From contig JAHEAS010000008.1 of assembly GCA_024642645.1 (NCBI GenBank), forward strand, positions 1-17,063: DNA of 17,063 nucleotides. The letters run 5' to 3'. Positions 1-7,653 of the stretch are shown piece by piece. Source of the DNA: Saprospirales bacterium. Its GTDB lineage: Bacteria > Bacteroidota > Bacteroidia > Chitinophagales > Saprospiraceae. The notes below the pieces were generated by a model that saw only the letters and a program-made list of their open reading frames with translations, was not told the DNA's origin and searched no databases. The position numbers and the translations under genes were made by a program. Within the stretch, counting starts at the first letter, position 1. Each line of letters begins with the position of its first letter.

Positions 1-1310
1 GTGGTTGCCTCCCGGCAAATATCTGCTACCGGGTTAATGGTCAAGCTGACGACTGGGCAAGGAATGGCAGTGCAGTCGGTGGTTGCCATGCTATTGGGGC
101 AGGCATTGCCGCTCACGACGGTCACTTGTATACTGACTACTTCGCCGGGCGAAAGCCCGCTCACCGTGTACGAGGTCGCTGAGTTTTGGGTAGCTGCCTG
201 ACCGGTAGTCACGTTCACATCGTAGCTTGTTGCGCTGGGCACAGCTGGCCAACTGAACGTGATGCTCTCTGAGGTTGCGCTGCAATTTATCGTCGGTTGC
301 GCCAATGGTGCATCCACCTGAACAGATGCAGTGGCAGGCGAAGCGGTGCAGCCGTTGCCATCAGCCACGGTCACGGAAACCGTATGCGAACCGGATGTTG
401 ACCAAACCACGCTTTGTGGACCTGAGCCAGTGCCGGGCGTTGCCGCGCCGCCATCAAAATCCCAAGTATAAGTCAGTCCAGCCCCCGTCGAACCCGTGAA
501 GGTGACCGTAGCAGCCGTGCCAGCACAAATGGTGGACGAAGCTGCCAAACTGGCCGTTGGCGTTTGGAACACATTGATTGTCAGCGTATTGGAAGTCGAG
601 CAGCCGTTTATTGAATAAGTGGCGGTGATGGTATTCGCACCTACGGCCGCTAAGCTTGGGTCAAAGGTACCAGCCGCAGCATCCACGATGCCTGTCCCCG
701 ACCAAGCAAGCGTTCCGCCTGTACTGCCCGTGACGTTGACTTGCAGGTCAAATGGCGCGGTCGTTGCATTCAGACAAATATCGGCTACTGGTGTTGGCGT
801 CACAGTCACTGAAGGACAGTTTTGCGCTGTGCAAGTCTGCGTAGCGGTGCTGTTGCCGCATACGCCCGCTCCAATGGCCTCCACCGTGATTGTCACGGAC
901 TGGCCAGGCGTAAGTCCCGTCACTTCGTACGAAGTGGGTGAAACCTGGGTACCAGGCACGCTGGAAGTCACGTTGTAGCCCGTGCTACCGGTCACGCTCG
1001 CCCAACTGAACAGAACACTCGAAGTGGTCGTCTGGCAATTAATTACTGGTTGCGCCAATGGGCTTTCAACGGTAATATTTTGGATAAAAACAGGCGACGT
1101 GCAGCCGTTTTCGGTCACAGTCATTGTAATTGCTTTTGGCCCTGCAAACGGGAATGTAACCGTATGCGGCCCAGGGCCAGTGCCGGGTGCGGCTGTTCCG
1201 CCGTCAAAGACCCAGTTGTAGGTTGCGCCAGCACCAGCGTTGCCCGTATAGGTGACGGCAACTGTACCATTAAGGCAACTCAACGCAGTGGCGGTGAAGT
1301 TTGCCGTAGG
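1..1310 (-). repeat. ~757 bp tandem coding repeat (PKD + FN3-like + PVADIC linker)
   Basis: Two diverged copies of a coding module of about 252 residues lie in tandem. Two anchors show the period: the sequence encoding PVADIC lies near 16-30 and again near 775-789 (offset 759), and the sequence encoding LAQPxINC lies near 282-303 and again near 1037-1058 (offset 755). The first base of the window falls inside the next unit, so more copies may lie to the left. Such repeats are prone to recombination and to collapse in short-read assemblies. Confidence 0.75.
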
Positions 1311-3122
1311 CACTGGTTTTACTATCAGGGTAACGGCGATTTCGTCAGAACAACTCCCCTTGGTAGCCTTGTAGTAGTAGGTTGTATTGGTGGTTGGCGA
1401 TACCACGGTATTCGACATTTGGTTCGCCACGGTGGCAGGTGTGCCACTGTGGATGGTCAGAGCGGCACCGGTGTTGTTGACATCTTGAATAGCCACGTTT
1501 ACGAGGTCAAAAGACTGCCCAAGGCAAATGCTCGGCGCTGGGCCATTCAAGACCAGGTCAGGTGAAACCCTGCCGTCCGCTACCGTCACAGAGGCCGTGG
1601 AAGTACAGGCTGGCGAAACGCTGTTGTCGCTGACCGTCACTGTGTACGTACCTGGTGTCATTGCGCTGATGGCTGGTTGGGTACTCGTAAACGTTCCCGG
1701 GCCCGACCATGCATAGGTCAAAACACCTGGCCCCGAAGTGGAGGCACTCAGCGCTACAGCAGATACTGTGCAAGTTATTGCAGGCGGGTTGGCTGGCGTG
1801 ATGATGGCTGTTGGTGAAAGTTCATTGAAAGTCAAATGAACGATGCTATCACAGCCTTGCCAGTTCTGCAAATGCACATAATATGCGGTTGGTGGACAAT
1901 ACTGCTGCCCGCCGATTGATACACAGCTTCCTGCGCAAACGGTGGCTGTGTAGTCCACCGTGTCTGGTTGAATTATGGTCAAATTCACCTGTACCACACT
2001 GTCGCAGCCAAGCCACGAACTAAGGTTGAAGGTGCCTGACGCACACACGGATTGCCCCCCTACGACGACACACTCACCTGCACACAACGTTGTATTGAGC
2101 ACCGTCGGTGGAATGGCTGGCAGAACGGTAACAGGAACAAAATTTTCAGAAAGGTCGGCACAGAAAGGCGCCGTGGAGGACGACAAATCTGTGTCAACAC
2201 TGTCAATGTTCATCCCGATGATGGATGGCAACTGATTGGCATGGATGGACAAATAGGACAACCCATACACCTCATAGTTACCAGGCGGCTGTGTGCTGAA
2301 GTCAGGGTTTTGGAGCAAGCTCAAAATAATGTCATTTTGAACGAGCACCCATACGTAATCATATATAGCGGAATCGGCGCCATAAAGCGGCCCATTCATC
2401 CCATAGTTGGGCGGCAAGTCAAATATAAGGCTTGAATCACCCACACAACCGATTATCTCAATGGAATCGAGGGTTCCCCCATCCGCTTCACAGGCGTAAC
2501 ACGATTGTCCGTTTAGAAAAGTAAGACTAAAATTTTCGAGCGTTCCGACGTCCTGGTTGCAGACGTCAAGTATGGAAATGGTCCAGGTGCCATTGGCTGG
2601 ATCCCCGGGCACGTTGAAATCATTCAGGTTGCAATTGGGTGCTTGTGGCCAGCCCGTAACAGGGCTTGTCACGCCGCCGCAGGGCACATTCCAGTTGCCT
2701 CTGAGGCAGCAATTACCCACCGAACAAGGCCCTTGGTTGCAAATATATTCTGTGTTGTTGGTCAATGGATTAGACGTACCGGGCACAATGCAGATTTCCG
2801 CATTGTCTTGTTGGTTACCACATTCAAAGTAATTGTTTCCAGCATCGGCCATGATGAGGTACTCCACGCCACTGGGCGAAGTAAGTGAAATACTCAGGTC
2901 ACCAATCCAGGTATGCGTGATGGTGACACAAACCGAAGTAAGCGGGTTAACGCCAAGGTCGTTGGCACCGTTAACCGTTACATCGAGATAACCGCTGTAA
3001 ACACCATAGTCTTGAATGGGAACTGGGCAATTGCCTGCAGTTACGCAATCGCACTGGGCGAAGAGTTGGGTGAACGTTGCGAAAGAGAACAACAACGCTG
3101 TGAGGATAGATTTGCCAGTCAT
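1..3122 (-). CDS. Secreted multidomain adhesin-like protein with P-domain and PKD/FN3 repeats (3' part outside window)
   Basis: The reading frame is open from the ATG at 3122-3120 to the left edge (about 1040 residues), so the C-terminus is missing. Residues 1-23 form a signal peptide ending LFAQ, so the protein is exported. Residues ~30-195 match a proprotein-convertase P-domain: HTWIGDLSISLTSPSG, then GTWTISILDVC near its end. Two cysteine-rich motifs of the form CAGxC..GG..GCDS[IV]V follow (~350-425), a type common in Bacteroidota surface proteins, then an Ig/PKD-like stretch (YAWSGPG, GTYTVTVSDN). From ~600 the chain is modular: PKD (YNWVFDGG), FN3-like (TSYEVTGLTPGQ), a linker with PVADIC, then PKD (YTWDFDGG) and FN3 again. 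A C-terminal sorting domain (type IX secretion) would be expected beyond the edge but cannot be seen. The role is probably cell-surface adhesion or a secreted matrix protein; no catalytic domain is visible in this part. Confidence 0.9.
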   Translation of the reverse strand, partial: MTGKSILTALLFSFATFTQLFAQCDCVTAGNCPVPIQDYGVYSGYLDVTVNGANDLGVNPLTSVCVTITHTWIGDLSISLTSPSGVEYLIMADAGNNYFECGNQQDNAEICIVPGTSNPLTNNTEYICNQGPCSVGNCCLRGNWNVPCGGVTSPVTGWPQAPNCNLNDFNVPGDPANGTWTISILDVCNQDVGTLENFSLTFLNGQSCYACEADGGTLDSIEIIGCVGDSSLIFDLPPNYGMNGPLYGADSAIYDYVWVLVQNDIILSLLQNPDFSTQPPGNYEVYGLSYLSIHANQLPSIIGMNIDSVDTDLSSSTAPFCADLSENFVPVTVLPAIPPTVLNTTLCAGECVVVGGQSVCASGTFNLSSWLGCDSVVQVNLTIIQPDTVDYTATVCAGSCVSIGGQQYCPPTAYYVHLQNWQGCDSIVHLTFNELSPTAIITPANPPAITCTVSAVALSASTSGPGVLTYAWSGPGTFTSTQPAISAMTPGTYTVTVSDNSVSPACTSTASVTVADGRVSPDLVLNGPAPSICLGQSFDLVNVAIQDVNNTGAALTIHSGTPATVANQMSNTVVSPTTNTTYYYKATKGSCSDEIAVTLIVKPVPTANFTATALSCLNGTVAVTYTGNAGAGATYNWVFDGGTAAPGTGPGPHTVTFPFAGPKAITMTVTENGCTSPVFIQNITVESPLAQPVINCQTTTSSVLFSWASVTGSTGYNVTSSVPGTQVSPTSYEVTGLTPGQSVTITVEAIGAGVCGNSTATQTCTAQNCPSVTVTPTPVADICLNATTAPFDLQVNVTGSTGGTLAWSGTGIVDAAAGTFDPSLAAVGANTITATYSINGCSTSNTLTINVFQTPTASLAASSTICAGTAATVTFTGSTGAGLTYTWDFDGGAATPGTGSGPQSVVWSTSGSHTVSVTVADGNGCTASPATASVQVDAPLAQPTINCSATSESITFSWPAVPSATSYDVNVTTGQAATQNSATSYTVSGLSPGEVVSIQVTVVSGNACPNSMATTDCTAIPCPVVSLTINPVADICREAT

Positions 3123-3523
3123 TTATCTAGTTTTTGCGAGCTTAGTCCAAGGGGGATAGGACGTTGAATACATGCCCGTTCACGTGTGTAATGAGAAGGT
3201 TGTAGGATTTACCTAAATAAATTTTGGATGGGAATACAGTGCAAACGCTGGCTAACCCAGCAACTGGATAATAGCATCAAATTTGACGTCAAACCATTGA
3301 TAATCAATAGTTTAAGCCAACAAAACAAATCGTAAAATCGAAAACTACCGGGAAGGGGGATGGGGTGCTCCGCTAAAACCGAGGTTCTAAGCGAAAAGTA
3401 GTTGCTTCTGTTTAGGATTTTCCAGATGTTTCACTCTCAAAAAACAATGCCAAAAGTTGTTAGGCAGGCAGGTAAGGAGTTAAATTGACAGGTAAAAAGA
3501 AGATTTGACCAAAATTGGCCGCA
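3123..3523. other. Intergenic region upstream of the surface-protein gene
   Basis: No gene is supported here. No TAnnTTTG promoter motif was found on the minus strand upstream of 3122. The stretch holds a small inverted repeat (GCTGG at 3247-3251, CCAGC at 3257-3261) and a 12-base perfect palindrome at 3282-3293. The end next to 3524 has only a weak CCAATTTTGG-type inverted repeat, not a convincing terminator for the glycosyltransferase. Confidence 0.6.
3282..3293. promoter_or_regulatory. Perfect palindrome TTTGACGTCAAA, possible operator
   Basis: The 12 bases TTTGACGTCAAA read the same on both strands and lie about 160 bases upstream of the surface-protein start codon at 3122. A symmetric site of this size suits a dimeric regulator. 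No regulator gene is nearby and no second copy was seen, so this is only a candidate. Confidence 0.25.
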
Positions 3524-5053
3524 TTATTTTTTGCGCAGCAAAACACCAACCCAACTGAACCGAGTCTCGACTTCATACAACGAATCGAGGGCGGGCAGGT
3601 CATCTGGCTGGACGTAGTAGTAATCGTACCGGCCATCCAAAAAGAGGTTTTTTGAGTAAACTGGCGGCTCTGTGAAATCGTAGCCAAACCGCTTCTGATA
3701 ATAACTGGTAGCGGGGTGGTATAGCCAATGGACGCCTAGTTTGACCTTGGTTCCATCTGGAATTTTATCGTCCATATAGGCCATCATATTCCTCGTCTCG
3801 GCATCGTAGCCCCATTCACTGGTGTAGCGGAGTTGAGCCACCCGCCCGAAATGCACCACGCAGAACAGCCCAACAAACGCTACCAGCCCTACCCGCCATG
3901 GACTTCTTTTTTGCGCCAGCAAATTTTGAAAAAACAGGAAAACCGCCAGCGCACAGAGCGGGATGAACATGATGGCCGTTCGGTCCGCTTGATACTTTGT
4001 ACCCAAAATCCAGTGCTGCGCAATGGCCGCCAGCGACGCTAGCAACGGTAGTGCAACGGCAGCGAGGTATAGACGAGCCGCAGTGTCCTTCGGTTTTTTT
4101 GAAAAATTGACGACTGCCAACCACGTTACCGCTAGCAGCAACAGGAAGAACAGCCCACCAAACAACTCCAGGTTGTACATTTTGAGGTAGCGCCCGCCAT
4201 ACAAGCTGCAATGCACTACCGACTTGTAGGTATCGTAAAACGTTGGCCTTCCCCATTCGAACTCGCCCCGCTCCCTTAGGATGCGGATGGGGTTATGCAA
4301 CAGCCAGCCCAGCAGCGCCAGGAAGGACAAGCTAACAATTGCCGTTCTCCCGATTGCTATCGGGATTTCCCGCTGTGCCTTGTTTTTGTCCTTTTTCAAA
4401 AAAGCCCAAACCGCCATGCCGCCGATGACGGCCAGCAGGCAGGCGAAATATATCAGTAGCGTAAAATTGCTAAACACTGCCAATGCGGCGCCACTTAGGC
4501 TGCCAAGTAGCGGTCCAATCCGACCGCTCTCCACCCATCGGGCGAGAAAGTACAAGCTCACCATCATCATGCTCATGGCCAGGCCGTAGCCACGGGCCAG
4601 CGAGAAGAACTCCAGCAGGTAGGCGTTGGAATTTAGCAGAACAAAGCCGAATAATTGGAGGTAGGAGGTATAAGATAGGAGGTAGGAAGAAGGGGGGATA
4701 AAGGAGACGCTCCATTTGACCAATTTGAAGGAAAAAAACAGGTAAATGACGTGTCCGAACAAGGCTGGCAACCGGATGGCCAGCTCCGAATCGCCGAATA
4801 GCCCGACGCTGATTTTCATCAGCAATACATAGAGCCAGTGCAGGTTAGCACTGCCCCAACATTCGGGGTTGGTACGGCAGGTAAAGATGTCGAAGTTGGT
4901 CCAGATGGCGAAGGAACCGCACTCGTCATGGGTAAGGGAAAGCAGGTCGGCTCGGAGGATCGTGTAGGTGAGCAGCAGGACAGCAGCAAGGTATAACAAA
5001 CTGATTGGCAGCCATTTATTTAAGAACCCAACCTTGCCAGTATGCTTATTCAT
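3524..5053 (-). CDS. PMT/ArnT-like polytopic membrane glycosyltransferase
   Basis: The 509-residue protein is rich in hydrophobic segments (first at ~15-35, with many more to ~385) and ends in a soluble C-terminal region of about 100 residues. This is the layout of GT-C enzymes that use polyprenyl-phosphate sugars, such as PMT (GT39) and ArnT (GT83). The first periplasmic loop has an acidic THDE motif (D43, E44) where this superfamily keeps its catalytic Asp, and SELAIRLPALFG (~89-100) matches the family's E-xx-xRLP signature. Inferred role: transfer of a sugar from a lipid-phosphate donor to a lipid A, glycan or protein acceptor on the periplasmic face. The acceptor cannot be read from sequence. 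A heptanucleotide array lies inside the gene at residues ~121-133. The gene is cut off from psd upstream by a strong terminator, so it needs its own promoter, yet none was found in the 50 bases before the start. Confidence 0.85.
   Translation of the reverse strand: MNKHTGKVGFLNKWLPISLLYLAAVLLLTYTILRADLLSLTHDECGSFAIWTNFDIFTCRTNPECWGSANLHWLYVLLMKISVGLFGDSELAIRLPALFGHVIYLFFSFKLVKWSVSFIPPSSYLLSYTSYLQLFGFVLLNSNAYLLEFFSLARGYGLAMSMMMVSLYFLARWVESGRIGPLLGSLSGAALAVFSNFTLLIYFACLLAVIGGMAVWAFLKKDKNKAQREIPIAIGRTAIVSLSFLALLGWLLHNPIRILRERGEFEWGRPTFYDTYKSVVHCSLYGGRYLKMYNLELFGGLFFLLLLAVTWLAVVNFSKKPKDTAARLYLAAVALPLLASLAAIAQHWILGTKYQADRTAIMFIPLCALAVFLFFQNLLAQKRSPWRVGLVAFVGLFCVVHFGRVAQLRYTSEWGYDAETRNMMAYMDDKIPDGTKVKLGVHWLYHPATSYYQKRFGYDFTEPPVYSKNLFLDGRYDYYYVQPDDLPALDSLYEVETRFSWVGVLLRKK
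4658..4692. repeat. Heptanucleotide array inside the glycosyltransferase gene
   Basis: There are five consecutive 7-base units on the plus strand with consensus GAGGTAG: GAGGTAG at 4658 and 4679, GAGGTAT at 4665, AAGATAG at 4672, and GAAGAAG at 4686. On the coding strand they encode residues ~121-132 of the glycosyltransferase, a Ser/Tyr/Leu-rich stretch (PSSYLLSYTSYLQ). Because 7 is not a multiple of 3, gain or loss of one unit would shift the reading frame. Confidence 0.7.
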
Positions 5054-5103
5054 TTTTTACTTAAACCGCTTTTTGTGCTGCCTCAAGGTAATTTTTATAG
5101 CCC

Positions 5104-5147
5104 AAAAACTTGAACAGCGGCACGGCTTAGCCGTGCCGCTGTTCAAG
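5104..5147 (-). terminator. Strong intrinsic terminator after psd
   Basis: On the minus strand an 18-base perfect stem (arms 5130-5147 and 5109-5126, starting CTTGAACAGCGG) closes on a 3-base loop and is followed at once by five T (5108-5104). It begins 20 bases after the psd stop codon, the right place to end that transcript. The stem is longer than most terminators, so it could also be a REP-like palindrome used as one. Confidence 0.85.
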
Positions 5148-5166
5148 CACTGTTAGATATCCAACC

Positions 5167-5814
5167 TCACAATCTCGCAATCACTGTCTTATTCCCTTTC
5201 ACCTTCTGCCCCATGGTCACCTCAATTTTGGCATCGAGCGGCAAGTAAAGGTCAACCCGTGAACCGAACTTGATGAAACCGAAATCCTTGCCCTGGTGTA
5301 CCTGGTCGCCCTCATTCACGTAGGCAACGATGCGCTTGGCCATGGCTCCAGCGATTTGGCGAAGCAAAACTTCGTCCTCGCCACTGTCAATCACGAGCGT
5401 CGTGCGCTCGTTCTCGCTGGACGACTTGGGGTGCCAAGCCACGAGGTATTTGCCGGGGTGATAGCGGAAATAGTTCACTGTGCCGCTGACGGGGTTGCGG
5501 TTCACGTGAACGTTGGTTGGTGACATGAAAATGGAAACTTGCAGGCGCTTGTCGTCGAAGTATTCTCCCTCGTGGGCCTGTTCGATGACGACTATTTTGC
5601 CATCGGCAGGGGCGTATACGAGGTTGTTGTCTGCCACCATAATTTCACGACGGGGGTTTCTGAAAAACTGTAAAACTAGCAGGAACAAAACGCCGGAGGC
5701 TATGCTTGATAATTTGAGATAGATTGGAAAGTACCAGTAAATCAAGAAGTTAACTACCGCCAACACAATCAGGAAAGTGATTAAAATCTTGTGACCTTCT
5801 TTGTGGATTTTCAT
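5167..5814 (-). CDS. psd: Phosphatidylserine decarboxylase proenzyme (short type)
   Basis: The enzyme converts phosphatidylserine to phosphatidylethanolamine at the inner membrane, the last step of PE synthesis. The 215-residue length fits the short bacterial class. Two N-terminal membrane segments (~10-30 and 36-50) precede the catalytic domain. Visible motifs are YAPADGK (67-73, with family Asp D71), NVHVNRNP (101-108, with H103) and SSENERT (~132-138). KFGSRVD (182-188) contains the Gly184-Ser185 self-cleavage site that makes the pyruvoyl prosthetic group, leaving a small alpha subunit of about 31 residues. The ATG start at 5814 gives MKIHKEGHKIL, which agrees with the family. No phosphatidylserine synthase gene is in the window. 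A strong terminator follows the gene. Confidence 0.96.
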   Translation of the reverse strand: MKIHKEGHKILITFLIVLAVVNFLIYWYFPIYLKLSSIASGVLFLLVLQFFRNPRREIMVADNNLVYAPADGKIVVIEQAHEGEYFDDKRLQVSIFMSPTNVHVNRNPVSGTVNYFRYHPGKYLVAWHPKSSSENERTTLVIDSGEDEVLLRQIAGAMAKRIVAYVNEGDQVHQGKDFGFIKFGSRVDLYLPLDAKIEVTMGQKVKGNKTVIARL

Positions 5815-5892
5815 TGCTGTTTAAAAATTTAAAAAACGGAAATGTCGCTTCCAAATAAATAGGGCTTGAGTCTTGCGTGGTAATTGGGGTGG

Positions 5893-5929
5893 CAAAAATA
5901 GCTCAGATTTTTCGTTTTTTTCTTTCAAA
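5893..5929 (-). promoter_or_regulatory. Weak Bacteroidota-type promoter candidate for psd
   Basis: On the minus strand TATTTTTG (5900-5893) matches the TAnnTTTG -7 element. A TTTG (5929-5926) lies 25 bases upstream, slightly farther than the usual 17-23. Transcription would start about 70 bases before the psd ATG. A/T-rich sequence makes chance matches likely. Confidence 0.3.
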
Positions 5930-6743
5930 TTCGATGTCCAGCCAATTTGCTGGATTCTAGCACGTATAAAACTCCATTGGCCACCTGTACTTTGGCTGCT
6001 TGCGCTAGCTCAAATGACAGTGAAAATGGCCTTTCGAGCAGCGCAGTCAGATGAAATGACCAAAGCTGTCCTTCCCGAAAATACACCAACTGGTCATCCA
6101 TCACTTGAAACTCAATGAGGCCGGGGAGTGGAATAGTTTTGCGGTATTGCCCAAAGGCATCGAACACAAGCACACCAACTTCGGGGTCGGTCATGAACAC
6201 CGTTTGCTCCCGCTCTACCAAAAAAACGGGGTGCAGCGGCTGACCAGTTGCCAAGCTCAGGTCACCGCTTTGTGCGATAACCGTGCCGTCTGCCGTGATT
6301 TTTTTCAAGAGAAAACTTGTCTCATCGTACACCCAAAGCAGCCCATCACTGGAAGTACCCACCGCCCTTGCCCCCTGAAAGCCTAGCTGAAAAAGGTTAA
6401 ACTGGCCGGTGACGGAGAGGGTGCGGTCAAGCGTAAGCACTGTCTGATAGTCTGGAAAAAAAAGCAACAAATGGAACGGGTTGGTAGCATCGAGCAGGCT
6501 GGCCTCTCCGAGCGTCCGGTTGGGGTAGCGGAACTGCTCCACACCATCGAGTGAGTATTTAACCACTTGGTTGTCAAGGGTTAGCGTGTAAATATTGCCG
6601 AGATTGTCGGTGGTGAAGTTTTTTATTTTCTGGGTAAAAACGGAAGGGGATTGGCTAAAAACGAGGTCCATTTTCCCGAAGGAAAAAAGCAAGAACAGCA
6701 AGAATAGTTTTTTGCTACCATTATTTACCAAACACTTTTCCAT
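5925..6743 (-). CDS. Exported beta-propeller-like protein, function unknown
   Basis: I chose the ATG at 6743, which gives 272 residues starting MEKCLVNNGSKK. It leads directly into a hydrophobic signal sequence (LFLLFLLFSFG) with cleavage probably after VFSQ. A longer reading from 6818 would put about 25 unlikely residues before the signal and overlap lpxH by nearly 100 bases. The mature part has repeated short beta-strand patterns (DNLGNIYTLT, SSDGLLWVYD, AFGQYRKTIPL, DDQLVYFREGQLW, ANGVLYVLES) typical of 6-8-bladed beta-propellers without enzymatic motifs. It overlaps the end of lpxH by 23 bases, which suggests translational coupling and an envelope-related role. There is no family-level recognition; it could be a scaffold or periplasmic sensor. 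Confidence 0.75.
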   Translation of the reverse strand: MEKCLVNNGSKKLFLLFLLFSFGKMDLVFSQSPSVFTQKIKNFTTDNLGNIYTLTLDNQVVKYSLDGVEQFRYPNRTLGEASLLDATNPFHLLLFFPDYQTVLTLDRTLSVTGQFNLFQLGFQGARAVGTSSDGLLWVYDETSFLLKKITADGTVIAQSGDLSLATGQPLHPVFLVEREQTVFMTDPEVGVLVFDAFGQYRKTIPLPGLIEFQVMDDQLVYFREGQLWSFHLTALLERPFSLSFELAQAAKVQVANGVLYVLESSKLAGHRI

Positions 6744-7485
6744 GCTCATTTTCAAAAAAACGAAGTTGTAAATCTTGGCCGTCGAACACGCCGTATGAGT
6801 TAAACGCCAGCCAGTCACCTAAGTTTATGTAACGGCTTTTCTCGTTTTTAAGTGTATAATCAATCGGCAAGTGGCGGTGGCCAAAGACAAAATAGTCAAT
6901 ATCCGGTGTCAATTCGAGTTGGCTGTTGCAGAAGCCAACGAGTCGTTCCCGTTCTGCTCCTTGGAAATTGGGGTCGCTGGGGTTGGCCTTCCGACTAGTG
7001 CCGCTGAAAGCGGTCATGGCCCAAAGCCCGCCGTTTGGGTGCAGCCGTTCAAAGAGCCATTGGCAAGCTTTGTTGGCAAAAACAGCTTTAATAAACTTGT
7101 ACCCGTAGTCGCCCTTGCCCAGCCCGTCGCCGTGGCCGATGAAGAATTTTTTACCGGAAAACTCCCGGGTGATGGGCTCCCGATAGGTCGGAATGCCCAG
7201 TTCTTCCTCGAAATATCGGAAGACCCACATATCGTGATTACCCGTGAAAAAATAGATGGGTAGCCCTTGGTCTTGCATTTCGGCTAATTTTCCGAGCAAC
7301 CGCACATAGCCTTTTGGAATGACTCGGCTGTACTCAAACCAGTAGTCGAACACGTCCCCGACGAGGTAGAGCGCCTCGGCATCTGGGGCAATGCTGTCCA
7401 GCCAGCACACGATGAGCCGTTCCCGCTCCCGGCTGGTCAATTTGCCGTCGGAGCCAAGGTGGAAGTCGGAGGCGAAGTATATCAT
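6721..7485 (-). CDS. lpxH: UDP-2,3-diacylglucosamine diphosphatase, LpxH-type metallophosphoesterase
   Basis: The family hydrolyses UDP-2,3-diacylglucosamine to lipid X and UMP, an early step of lipid A synthesis on the cytoplasmic face. All calcineurin-like metal-binding motifs are present: SDFHLG (D7, H9), GDVFDYW (D44), GNHDMW (N83, H84), GHGDG (H118) and GHRHLP (H203, H205). The 254-residue length fits. The ATG at 7485 is chosen because MIYFASDFHLG is the normal N-terminus. An upstream in-frame ATG at 7551 would add residues (RNPQSEIRNPQSE) that are merely translated heptanucleotide repeat. That array starts one base upstream of the ATG, so no Shine-Dalgarno sequence is visible. The gene's 3' end overlaps the next gene by 23 bases. 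Other LpxH-like phosphoesterases exist, so substrate assignment is by family. Confidence 0.93.
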   Translation of the reverse strand: MIYFASDFHLGSDGKLTSRERERLIVCWLDSIAPDAEALYLVGDVFDYWFEYSRVIPKGYVRLLGKLAEMQDQGLPIYFFTGNHDMWVFRYFEEELGIPTYREPITREFSGKKFFIGHGDGLGKGDYGYKFIKAVFANKACQWLFERLHPNGGLWAMTAFSGTSRKANPSDPNFQGAERERLVGFCNSQLELTPDIDYFVFGHRHLPIDYTLKNEKSRYINLGDWLAFNSYGVFDGQDLQLRFFENEHGKVFGK

Positions 7486-7486
7486 T

Positions 7487-7646
7487 TCGGATTGCGGATT
7501 GCGGATTTCGGATTGCGGATTTCGGATTGGAGACCCTAATAACCGGTTCATCTCAATTTAAAGTGCAGCGTCAAATGGATTCCCGAAAGCAAAGAATGGT
7601 GGTAGTTCCGACGCCTTCAATCCGCAATCCGCAATCCAAAATCCGC
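7487..7646. repeat. Inverted heptanucleotide arrays between lpxH and the dioxygenase gene
   Basis: The left arm (7487-7528) has six uninterrupted 7-base units of KCGGATT (K = G or T) and ends one base from the lpxH start codon. The right arm (7619-7646) has four units of the reverse complement, AATCCGM, with the third unit mutated, and lies 7 bases beyond the dioxygenase stop codon. The ~90 bases between them hold no gene. In RNA the arms could pair in several registers. Confidence 0.9.
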
Positions 7647-7653
7647 AAGCACT

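Noticed and set aside
6744..6818. Longer start at 6818 for the propeller-like protein
   Set aside because: It would bury the signal peptide behind about 25 residues and overlap lpxH by nearly 100 bases.
7486..7551. N-terminal extension of LpxH from the ATG at 7551
   Set aside because: The added residues are translated heptanucleotide repeat (RNPQSEI repeated), and the conserved family N-terminus starts at 7485.
7487..7646. Short arrays as a CRISPR
   Set aside because: The units are 7 bases without spacers and there are no cas genes nearby.
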